This document shows positions 11,877-21,100 of a stretch of 64,000 nucleotides of DNA, piece by piece. Position numbers and translations under genes: made by a program. This DNA comes from Mixophyes australis (Eukaryota > Chordata > Amphibia > Anura > Limnodynastidae). The notes beneath the pieces were generated by a model. It had not been told where the DNA came from and made no database searches. It saw nothing but the letters and a program-made list of their open reading frames with translations. Position 1 is the stretch's first letter, and every line of letters begins with the position of its first letter. Location: positions 340,137,375-340,201,374 of the forward strand of contig JAVHZZ010000003.1 in the NCBI GenBank assembly GCA_036250195.1, written 5' to 3'.

Positions 11877-12047
11877 TGTCTCCACAACTGTGTATGTTCT
11901 TCAGCATTTCAAATCCATACTCCTTATAATCAGTATAGATCAGAGATAGCATGACCTGCCTGACAGAGGGAGCCTCCGGATTATCATTCCAATTTCTGTT
12001 CAAACTGTTAATAAGCTCCACAGTAGGACAATCCTTCAGTAAGTCAT
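11877..12047 (-). CDS. Penultimate coding exon of the same unrecognised gene
   Basis: On the minus strand the exon lies between gctttctgtacag (3' splice site, 12060-12048) and ACA/GTAAGTG (5' splice site, exon ending at 11877). It is 171 bp: two bases closing a split codon, 56 codons, and one base opening the next. It reads DLLKDCPTVELINSLNRNWN, then DNPEAPSVRQVML, and ends near FEMLKNIHSCGD. The alternating hydrophobic and charged pattern suggests a helical fold such as an armadillo/HEAT-type repeat, but that is inference. The upstream exons should lie above 12060; I could not find them, and the retrotransposon at 16487 may sit in one of the introns. Confidence 0.7.
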
Positions 12048-12401
12048 CTGTACAGAAAGCAGAAAGCCGATTTATGAATATCTACAATAATGATCCTATA
12101 ATTTTTATTAACATCTCCTTATTTATAAATGCTAACATTAAGGTAAGTACAAAAAGAAAACAATAATGTAGATTGTCAAATTGACATCATACACTAACAA
12201 TATATAAAACGTATAAACTGACTGCTGGTAAGACAGGTGTTTCTGCTAATAAAGGGGTAGTGAAATTTAACAACCCTTCAGACAACAATTACCTGTAAAA
12301 TTGGCAGGATTTTGGGTTTAAAGCATAATAGGGGGTAGGGGAAATGCAGGGGGGTAACACTGGGTATAACACCAGTGTAGTGTTTTTTACCCTTAAATAC
12401 T

Positions 12402-12640
12402 TGTCACACGCTGGTCTCCCACAGTGTCTCCCCGGGAGCCTGCGTGCATGCCCTCTTCTCTCCCGCTCCGTCCTCTCCTGCCTGTCTTACCTGTTCGGCC
12501 ACTGCGGCTGTCCTGACTCCTCTCCAGCGTTGTCTCTGTCGGCTGCTGTCAGCGATTCTGCGAACAACCAATCCCTGCCTATTCTCACCCTCCCAGTATA
12601 AAGGGAGTGGCGACCCTGATCCCCCCATGCGTTTATCTGA
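12402..12640 (+). mobile_element. Possible 5' fragment of an LTR
   Basis: Begins TGTCACACGCTGG, is pyrimidine-rich, and has a TATAAA box at about 12597 followed by gggagtgg. This is the layout of an LTR U3 region. No 3' LTR part, target duplication or second copy is visible. It could equally be unrelated GC-rich sequence. Confidence 0.35.
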
Positions 12641-12783
12641 AGTCAATATTTTGAAACTTTTCCTGTGTATACCTGAGCCACAGTGTATTACCCTACTTAT
12701 TAGAAGTTGGCTCTGGGAAAGTAGACAGGTAGTATTTGCAGGACATAACAGAATACGAGGGAGCATATTCACACACACCTCCC

Positions 12784-13060
12784 CTCATCTCTCTATCCAA
12801 TGACATCCTCACGCTGTCCTCTGTCCTGCAAATCTGCTGCCTAGGGGTTGTCCTTGACTCCTCCCTCTCGTTCAATCCACACATTGAATTCATCTCCAAA
12901 TCTTGCAGCTTCTACCATAGAAACATTTCCAGGAGCAGACCCTTTCTCACCCTAGACACAACTAAGACCCTCATCAACTCGCTTATCATTCTCTCTGAGC
13001 TTCCCTCCTGCCGCCTATCCACACTGCATTCTCTGGACACTTTGATTTGTTGCAGCTCCA
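12784..13060 (+). pseudogene. L2-type LINE reverse transcriptase 3' fragment
   Basis: The frame from about 12841 reads LGVVLDSSLSFNPHIEFISK, then a block with SISRSRPFL-like spacing (NISRSRPFLTLDTTKTLINSL). It resembles the region just after the reverse transcriptase catalytic core in L2/CR1-type LINEs: the LGV-D motif, the K-C-FHLRNI-R stretch and the LVHAL stretch. It is truncated on both sides and followed directly by interspersed repeat copy B. Confidence 0.6.
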
Positions 13061-13062
13061 GG

Positions 13063-13816
13063 CAGAGCCGGACTGGGACTAAAAATCAGCACTGGCATTT
13101 AAAGCACACAGGCCCACATCTGTTAATGGGCAGGAAACAAACTGAGTGCTGCCACGGAGCAGCAGAGCCACCAAGGGTGTGACCACATTGTGCTGGGGGA
13201 CGTGGTCAACATTGGGTGCTGAAATATACATTATAATAAAAATTACATTTATCATGCCCTCCCCACCCACATCACGCCAATCCCCCAGGCACATTATTAC
13301 ACTGCCAGTCCACTGTACTTATCTATCCATCAGGATGGGAACTACCTGTAGAGTGAGCAGGGAAGCTCTTAGTCTCATGAGATTTCCAAATCTTGTGATA
13401 CTTAGAGCTCCTCGGCTTGCTCTGCAGGCTGTGTCCTATCCCGGGACTGGGAGCAGTTTCCTCCTGCTAACCAAAGTTGGATCAAGGCTTGAGGGGCCCG
13501 GGATATTTAAGAAAGGGGGTCTCTATTATGTAACATGGTTATCATTTTAGACAAATACACAGACAATACTGTGTGCACTACTATTAGATTCATGCAGCTC
13601 TGCCTTTACAAGCAGTACACTGTGAAGCGGTACATACCTCCCAACTGTGACCAAATCCTGATTAAGCGAGACAGTTACTCAGATTTGGGACTGCCCCACC
13701 AGATTCAGTACAGTTGGCAGACTGTCCTGCCCTCTTCTACTGTTTCATCACCTGTGGCTGCTGGTTTCTTTAGATCAGTTGCTGCTTGTCTGGATCCTGG
13801 AATCTTGGAGGCCCTA
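13063..13816. mobile_element. Interspersed repeat, copy B of a pair
   Basis: Second copy of the element at 4256-5040, in the same orientation, from cagagccggactgggac to aatcttggaggccctat. It is slightly shorter through small deletions. The pair brackets both exons of the minus-strand gene and its minisatellite. Confidence 0.65.
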
Positions 13817-13831
13817 TTTGGGAAAAAAATG

Positions 13832-13956
13832 TTGCCTAAAGCAACCAATCAGATTTTAGCTGTCATTTTGTAGAATGTACTAAATAAATAATAACTAGAA
13901 TCTGCTATAGGCAACATCTCCACTTATTCAAACCTGCAGTTTAGTAAATCTAGACC
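13832..13956. mobile_element. Truncated foldback MITE
   Basis: Lacks the left terminus. It keeps gcaaccaatcagatttta, the centre with tcattttgtagaatgtacta, and the right arm ending cctgcagtttagtaaatcta. Same family as 37150 and 61695. Confidence 0.7.
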
Positions 13957-14079
13957 ATATTATCTCTATAATACACCTCAGAACCCCAAGAGGTGAGATC
14001 ACTTAGCAGAGATGCAAACAGTATAAAAGTGCTCCTTTTACATTTATTGTTTTTTCCAGAGGCACATTTTAACACTCCA

Positions 14080-14941
14080 TGGGGGGTATTCAATTGTTAG
14101 TGAGATTTTTTTTTTCCCCCCCGTGTTAAAAAAAAAAATCTCCCGCGAGTTTTTGCCGGCAAAAGCGACCATGTTGAGTTAGCGCAGCGAGAAAACTCGT
14201 GCAATTCAATTGAATAAGAGGGAACGCATTCAAAATTGTGTTCGCGAGATTTTAGAGGAGTGAAGGGGAGTTTTAACGCTGTCATGTATAACACAAAAAA
14301 AAGGTTTTGCATACATTTCCATACATTAGATTGCATTACACATTGATACACATTGATAATATCTACATTACAGTACTTTTTTAGCATATTTTTTATTGAA
14401 CTATTTTTTACCATACAATCATCTATACCATGTCAAAACACATTACTACATTCATATTTGTAGCAAAAACATACATACATCTAATTAATTAGTGATTTTA
14501 TTTTAAATTTTATTTATGTTTTTTTTATTTCAATATTTTTCACAAGAAAATCAACTTACACAAGTTAGGCATTAGTGATAAACATAAACTTAACTTTTTT
14601 CAACATTTGTACATGATTTGAAATACTTTTCAGAGGTTTTTTTATTTTTAGCACACCCCAAGGAGGTGCGAGATAAAACAGCATATTTGCCTGTTTTACC
14701 TGTCGCGTTAAAAAACAATTGAATAGCTTTTAACGCGGCTGCCTCTCGCACACCCTATACTTTTCAATAGACCTTCTACACTGGAGCACGGGAGGACCGT
14801 TTGATGAAAAAAAAAACGTAGCGTTAAAAATGGAATTGAATTGCGGGTAAAGTTAACCCGCTCGAAAATGATAAAAAACAGCGTTAAAATGACTTAACAT
14901 GCTAAAAAACAACAACTCGCTGACAATTGAATGCCCTCCCA
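14080..14941. mobile_element. Non-autonomous DNA transposon, about 860 bp
   Basis: Inverted ends: tattcaattgttagtgag at 14087 onward and ctcgctgacaattgaatg before 14933. Poly-T/C and poly-A runs and several ttaacgcg/cgcgttaa words give it internal inverted structure. No convincing transposase frame. Target duplication not resolved. Confidence 0.6.
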
Positions 14942-15196
14942 TATTTCCAGGTATTTTATATCATACATTTTGAAATTGGATACTGACAAACCATTATCCG
15001 GATTTTGGAAAGGATCATTACCTGAAACTTAAGTGCAAAGCCATGGATACATACGTAACCTTTAGCCAAACAAAATGTTTTTCTGTTTTTATTGTTTTAA
15101 AGTTTATTTTATTCAAAGTCAAATAATCATACATAGAATAGTATACAGAAAGGTGACATAAGCCAAATAAAGAGAACTTGAGGGAATACCCTAGAT

Positions 15197-15343
15197 CAGG
15201 CCTGGCTAACCTGTGGCATTGCAGGTGTTGTGAAACTACAAGTCCCAGCATACCCTTCCAGCAATAAGCTGCTATATATTGACAAAGCATGCTGGGACTT
15301 GTAGTTTCACAACACCTGGGGTGCCACAGGTTAGCCAACACTG
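15197..15343. mobile_element. hAT MITE with perfect 8-bp TSD
   Basis: Starts CAGGCCTGGCTAACCTGTGG and ends with an imperfect inverse (CCACAGGTTAGCCAACACTG). Identical 8-bp repeats ccctagat flank it at 15189-15196 and 15344-15351. The interior holds gtgaaactacaagtcccagc and its inverse. Confidence 0.9.
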
Positions 15344-15349
15344 CCCTAG

Positions 15350-16486
15350 ATGGTCAATGGCAAATAAATGTTATTATGGATTGCCCAAGACTTCCGGATC
15401 TTAAAGAATGATTTTGCAGAGTTATGGGGGTCACGTATTCCATATGGTATACATACTAAATGCTTTTATTAGATTTCAATTCACCGCTAGCCGGCAGCTA
15501 CCAGCAGAGATGATGGTTTTGTTTTTGTTTTTTTTATTAACTACATTATGTCAGCAATCCAAAATTAGCTTCCTAGTTCGGTCATAGGTTTCTACACAAT
15601 AACCACTTACTGCAGATGAACAAAATTGCATATGTTCCCGTATTGTAAATGTGCATTGCACAGAATTTCTAGTCTATGAAAAGACCCGGGCCATGACGGT
15701 CAATTAATTCTGCTGTGTTCTGTAGTGAAATGTGTGACATTTTGAAGCCAATTGCTGAATGCGGCAAATTTTCCACGGAACAGTTTTGATTTGAAAGTTT
15801 GACATTTTCGCTCTTATCTCTGCAACAGAGTACGGGCAGCTATAACAGATTGATATGATTTCATCTCTCTGTCTTATGAAATCTATGTATTACCATGGCA
15901 ACCTCACACTAACAGCAAAAGACAGACTTCAAATCGTTACATCCGCGTGGTATCTATGTGTTGTATTTCCTGAAATGCAAAATTATAAATAATTAATTTC
16001 TTACCTAAACCGACCTTGAAAAATAACATCTTGATAGAATCTATTCAATGCTCCAACACACACCCTCCCTCTTGCTCTTTATAAGTTGAACTATTTGCAA
16101 ATCTCTTTAAAAAATTGAAATAGAGCCATAATACATAATTTCCGGGTAGGAACTATTGCTGATCAGCCAAGGGCCACCTGTCCAACTTTTTTTTTACTTT
16201 GTTATCTTCCTTATTTACATTTCCTCTGATCACCGCCCCATGTAATATAATCTTCTCTAGCCACCCGCTTGGTCTACATTCCAATTTTACCCTTTTTGTC
16301 TTGTTGCCACGCGTTGTATTCTGTCTGTTCCAGCCCATCTGTTCTGCCTGTCACTAGTAAGACAGGACCCCTCACATCACCAGCATAGTACGCCACTGTC
16401 TAGAAAGATGGGCAGTAGAACCGTCATGTAGACCGCAACAAATGCTGATGTACCACAGCTTGGCCCAAGATCCTTCTGTCTAGAAC
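15350..16486. other. Unique-looking flank left of the retrotransposon
   Basis: No gene established. The stretch at about 15690-16040 is unrepetitive and of unusual composition (see findings). The last 100 bases are the insertion site flank. Confidence 0.4.
16482..16486. repeat. Target site duplication, left copy
   Basis: agaac, repeated at 22038-22042. A 5-bp duplication is normal for Ty3/gypsy integrases. Confidence 0.9.
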
Positions 16487-16556
16487 TGTCAGACGCCGTC
16501 TCCGTGCTATGCCTGCCGCACAGAGACGGACGTCTGCTTCTGGGACAGAGCGCTCG

Positions 16557-16569
16557 GTTGCCAGGCAAC
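16557..16569. promoter_or_regulatory. RFX X-box-like palindrome 1 in U3
   Basis: GTTGCCAGGCAAC, a close match to the X-box half-sites bound by RFX factors (GTTGCC and GGCAAC). It is embedded in a longer palindrome with 11-bp arms (gctcggttgcc / ggcaaccgagc). Repeated in the 3' LTR at 21459-21471. Confidence 0.5.
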
Positions 16570-16603
16570 CGAGCGTACTTCCGGGTCAGCGGTCGCGCGT
16601 TCC

Positions 16604-16616
16604 GTTGCTAGGCAAC
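16604..16616. promoter_or_regulatory. RFX X-box-like palindrome 2 in U3
   Basis: GTTGCTAGGCAAC, 47 bp after the first motif. Repeated in the 3' LTR at 21506-21518. A related word, GTTGCCTAGCAAT, occupies 25132-25144 in the solo LTR, so the motif is retained across diverged LTRs. Confidence 0.5.
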
Positions 16617-16684
16617 GGGACGCTTCCTAGTAACTCCGGCGGTGGTGTTTAGCGTCACCACCGCCAGTGATTGGTCTGCACCTG

Positions 16685-16691
16685 TATAAAA
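16685..16691 (+). promoter_or_regulatory. LTR TATA box
   Basis: TATAAAA in tgtataaaaacc. It lies 31 bp before the sequence complementary to the primer site, so transcription starting at the usual distance would begin at or next to 16716. Confidence 0.75.
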
Positions 16692-17137
16692 ACCTCACTC
16701 TGGCACATGGAGAGTGCCAGAGTATTAGGTCTCATCCTAGCTCCAGCGTTCCTGTGTACCAGTTCCAGCGCTTCCTGTGTATTACCCGGCTTGTTACCTA
16801 CTACCCCTGTTCTGTGCTCCCCGTGAACTTGACCTCGGCTTGATATTTGACTCTTCCTCCTGTGCTTCTGACCTCGACCCGGCTTCCCTGACTACGGCTT
16901 TGAACTTTCCCTTGGACATCTCTTGAATTCACGGTTTGGACTCGGCCTGTACGACACCGCTTTCATCTACTGCTTCACTGATTACTCCCTTAGAGGACCG
17001 CGACCTGCGTGTTCCCGCAGCTAAGACCACACTTCCTTGCGGGGGTCCCTGGTGAAAACCAGGAACACGTTAGACTCCGCGCCTCTTGGGTGAGTAGTGC
17101 AAAAATCAGTAAGCAAATACCCTAAATCTGTGACAGT

Positions 17138-17147
17138 ATACTCTGGC
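17138..17147 (+). other. Primer binding site, predicted self-primer type
   Basis: ATACTCTGGC, three bases after the 5' LTR. It is the exact reverse complement of GCCAGAGTAT at 16716-16725, the predicted 5' end of the element RNA. No TGG-initial tRNA-type site abuts the LTR. Tf1 is known to prime reverse transcription with the 5' end of its own RNA, and the same has been proposed for vertebrate sushi elements. Confidence 0.75.
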
Positions 17148-17148
17148 C

Positions 17149-18102
17149 ATGACGTCAGATGGAAAAGGTGAACCTACAACTCGGGACCTCATTATCCACC
17201 TGGGCCGCCGAGTGGAACAGCAGGAGGCGGACCAGGCTCGTTTACTCCAGTGTGTGCAGGGAATCCTATCTCGCCTGGACTCTCTACGGGCAGGACAAAC
17301 CCCTCCTACGGAACCATCTGCGGCTCCTTCTCGCTCCGCAGTGTCCCCTGCGGCTCCTGCTGCCCCTCCAGCCGCCACTACTGGACTAAGAATACCTTCC
17401 CCTGATAAGTTTGACGGGGATCCAAAAAGATGTAGAGGCTTCCTTAACCAGTGCGCCATTCACTTCGAGTGTAACTCTACAGCATTCTCCTCGGAACGTA
17501 CCAAGGTAGCCTTCATAATTTCGCTACTTAGTGGGCAAGCCCTGGCCTGGGCATCCCCGTTATGGGAGCACAATGACCCTTTGCTGGAGGACTCCGCAGC
17601 CTTTATTGACATGTTCAGGAAGGTCTTCGACGAACCGGGCAGAGTCTCTTCTGCCGCATCTAGCCTATTGAACCTGCGACAAGGTTCTATGTCTGTCGGG
17701 CAGTATGCCGTACAATTTCGGACTCTCTCCTCTGAGCTTCGATGGAACAATGAAGCCCTCATTGCTTCCTTCTGGCAGGGTCTTACCGATCGAATTAAGG
17801 ACGAATTGGCTACCAGAGAACTCCCCTCGGAGTTGGACGCCCTAGTTTCATTATGTATCAGGATCGATCTTCGTTTCAGAGAGAGAAGTTCAGAAAGGTC
17901 CTCTACAAGACGGACTCCCCGTTTGGCTCCCCAATTTCAAAACCCAATATCTTCCACTGAAGAACCTATGCAGCTTGGCCGCTCTAAACTAACGTCTGAA
18001 GAACGCGAGAGACGGTTCAAGCAGAGATTATGTCTATATTGTGGGGAGTCTGGTCACGTGCTAAGTCTCTGTCCCAAGAGACCGGGAAACGCCTCCTCCT
18101 AG
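17149..18102 (+). CDS. gag: Gag polyprotein of the LTR retrotransposon
   Basis: 317 codons, forming the capsid and nucleocapsid of the cytoplasmic virus-like particle in which the element is copied. The ATG is the first after the 5' LTR and lies 13 bases beyond it, directly after the primer site, so the RNA leader is essentially R-U5. A proline/alanine-rich stretch (about residues 50-80) precedes the retrotransposon Gag core (PDKFDGDPKRCRGFLNQC, around 85-105, to about 250). A single CCHC zinc knuckle, CLYCGESGHVLSLC, lies near residues 298-311. The frame ends at TAG 18100-18102. It overlaps pol, which lies in the -1 frame, with the slippery site 10 bases before the stop. The frame has no internal break. 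Confidence 0.93.
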   Translation: MTSDGKGEPTTRDLIIHLGRRVEQQEADQARLLQCVQGILSRLDSLRAGQTPPTEPSAAPSRSAVSPAAPAAPPAATTGLRIPSPDKFDGDPKRCRGFLNQCAIHFECNSTAFSSERTKVAFIISLLSGQALAWASPLWEHNDPLLEDSAAFIDMFRKVFDEPGRVSSAASSLLNLRQGSMSVGQYAVQFRTLSSELRWNNEALIASFWQGLTDRIKDELATRELPSELDALVSLCIRIDLRFRERSSERSSTRRTPRLAPQFQNPISSTEEPMQLGRSKLTSEERERRFKQRLCLYCGESGHVLSLCPKRPGNASS

Positions 18103-21100
18103 ACGGTAAGAGGGAGGCCGCCTTAGGAGTCACCGTTTCCACTCCCTACTCCACCTCCAATCTCGAGTTTCTCATGCCTGTCCAGCTCTTGACTACTAAA
18201 GGACCCCAACTAATCTCTGCCTTCGTGGACTCCGGTGCCGCAGGAAATTTTATTTCGGCCTCTCTTGCTTCAGAGCTCCAGTTAACCATTCAAGATCTGC
18301 CCCAACCGCTTACCCTCACTGCCGTGGATGGTAACCGTGTCAGCAACGGTGTCATCTCCAGCATTACGAGTGCGGTTCAATTGTTGGTAGGAGCCTTACA
18401 TCAAGAGTGGATCCAATTCCTAGTATTACCACAGTCTATTAACCCACTGATACTGGGCCTTCCCTGGCTCCGGAACCATTCTCCTCAATTTGACTGGGTT
18501 CGTGCGGAGGTAATTTCCTGGGGCCCGCAGTGTCATAAGCAATGTATTCCCTCACACCGCTTTCAAGTCTGTCATACTCAGACGAATTCTAAACCCTGTA
18601 CATTACCTTCGGTCTATTTAGCCTTTAAGGACGTCTTCTCCAAACAAAGATCAGAAATTCTTCCACCCCATCGCCCGTGGGACTGTCCGATTGAATTAAT
18701 CCCGGGAAAACAAATTCCTCGTGGTAGGACGTATCTCCTGTCCTTACCGGAGACCCAAGCTATGTCGCAATACATATCTGAAAACCTAGCCCGAGGGTTC
18801 ATTAGAAAATCATCTTCTCCAGCCGGAGCAGGATTTTTCTTTGTTAAGAAGAAGGACGGATCCTTACGCCCGTGTATTGATTATCGGCATCTAAATAAAA
18901 TTACTATCAAGAACCGTTATCCATTACCCCTTATTATGGACCTTTTCGACAAGATTAGTGGAGCCCGCATCTTTACCAAACTAGATCTCAGAGGGGCATA
19001 CAATTTAGTACGGATCCGTCAAGGAGACGAGTGGAAGACAGCGTTTAACACGCGGGACGGACATTTCGAATATCTAGTCATGCCATTCGGGCTTAGTAAC
19101 GCCCCCGCAGTATTTCAATCCTTCGTTAATGAAATCTTCCAAGACTGTTTATATCACTTCGTCGTTGTCTATTTGGACGACATTCTAATCTTTTCCCAAG
19201 ACATTGCCTCCCATCGACACCATGTGAAGGAAGTCTTACTCCGATTACGAGCTAATCGACTCTTTTGCAAATTAGAAAAATGTATCTTTGAAGTGGAACA
19301 AATCTCTTTCCTTGGGTACATTGTTTCCGGAGCAGGATTAAGCATGGACCCACAAAAGGTGTCTGCCATTACCAACTGGCCTCTTCCCCAGGGCACCAAG
19401 GCTATCCAAAGGTTTATTGGATTCGCCAATTATTACAGACAATTTGTTAAAGGGTTCTCCTCCATTATTGCACCTATAACAGCGCTGACACGAAAATCAG
19501 CCAACCCCAGGAATTGGCCTCCAGAAGCCCTAAAGGCATTTAATCTCCTAAAACAGGCCTTTTCATCCGCTCCAGCCCTGTCTCAACCGGATCAATCTGA
19601 ACCCTTTTTTCTAGAGGTTGACGCCTCTGCTATAGGGGTGGGGGCAGTACTCTTCCAAAAATCCAAAAACGGTTCTCATTTACCTTGCGGGTTCTTTTCC
19701 AAAAAATTTTTATCCCACGAGAAGAATTATGGAATTGGTGACAAAGAGTTACTAGCTATCAAGGCTGCCCTAGAGGAGTGGCGACACTTACTTGAAGGTT
19801 CACGTCATCCAGTAACGGTCCTTACCGATCATAAAAACCTGCTGTATGTTAGCGAGGCTCGATGCCTTAATCCACGCCAAGCTCGATGGGCATCGTTCTT
19901 CGCACGTTTTGATATCATCCTGACCTATCACCCAGGGTCCAAGAACATCCGAGCTGATGCTCTATCTCGATCTTTTGACAACACTGATCTCTGTACTTCC
20001 TCGGAACCTCTACCCATTCTAAATCCTACCAGGGTTATCGCCCTTACCAAAACCACGGCCAAGACACCCCCAAGGGGCTGTTCCTTCTTGGAGCCTAATT
20101 TACGAATTAAAGCCCTCCGCTGGGCGCATTCCTCTAAATTGGCAGGACACGCTGGTGTTAAGAAAACTCTTGAATTTCTTCGTCAGAGATATTGGTGGCC
20201 GACACTACATTCAGATGTACGAAGTTTTGTGGCTTCTTGTGATACATGTGCCCGTTGTAAGAACCCCAGAATGGCCCCTTCTGGACTCCTTCAACCACTT
20301 CCCATTCCAGATTTCCCTTGGCAAAGCATATCCATGGATTTCATCACAGACCTTCCCCCCAGCAATGGATACACCACTATTTGGGTTGTTGTGGACAGAT
20401 TTTCTAAAATGGCCCACTTTGTACCCTTGTCTGCTCTACCATCTGCTTCTCAGTTAGCTTCTATCTTCATTAAAGAAATATTTAGACTTCATGGATGTCC
20501 TCATGAGATCATCTCTGACCGTGGAGTGCAATTCGTTTCCAAATTCTGGAGGGCCTTTTGTAAAATACTTGGGTCTGACCTCAAGTTTTCATCAGGTTAT
20601 CATCCACAAACCAATGGTCAAACAGAGCGGGTTAACCAAGATCTCGAAGTCTTCTTACGATGTTTTTCTTCTGATAATCAAGCAGAATGGGCTAATCTCT
20701 TACCCTGGGCGGAGTTTTCTCACAATATCCATCATCACGAGTCTACTGGTGCCTCTCCATTTTTTATTGTTTATGGTTCCCAACCCACCCTCCCAGATTT
20801 TTCCAGCCAAAGTTCCGTGTCAGTTCCCGCAGTGGAGGATGTCATGCGGAACCTTTCTCAGATTTGGTCTAACACAAAAGCTAGACTCCAAGAGACTTCC
20901 CTACGCTATAAGCAAGCAGCAGACCGCCATCGGAGACTGGTCCCTCTTTTACAGGTTCACGACAAAGTATGGTTATCCACACGTAACCTTAAGCTAAGAG
21001 TACCTTCTCAAAAATTGGCTCCCCGTTATATTGGTCCCTTTTCCATAACACATGTGATCAATGCAGTAACCTACAGACTCCGGTTACCCTCTTCCCTGAA

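Larger units (their letters stand above)
16487..17135 (+). repeat. 5' LTR
   Basis: 649 bp, TGTCAGAC to CTGTGACA. U3 is GC-rich with palindromes at 16553-16575 and about 16601-16620, and a 10-bp stem ggcggtggtg/caccaccgcc. The TATA box is at 16685 and predicted R begins near 16716. No AATAAA is visible in the LTR. Confidence 0.95.

Noticed and set aside
15019..15077. Possible minus-strand exon (frame ending GYVCIHGFALKFQ before a TTTCAG/GTAATG donor)
   Set aside because: The donor looks good but no pyrimidine tract or convincing 3' splice site precedes it, and phase with the next exon cannot be shown.
15998..16047. Possible minus-strand exon (ALNRFYQDVIFQGRF before AG/GTAAGA)
   Set aside because: No acceptable 3' splice site upstream; kept only as part of a possible conserved block.
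17136..17155. tRNA primer site
   Set aside because: No TGG-type tRNA 3'-end complement follows the LTR; the match to the element's own RNA is better.
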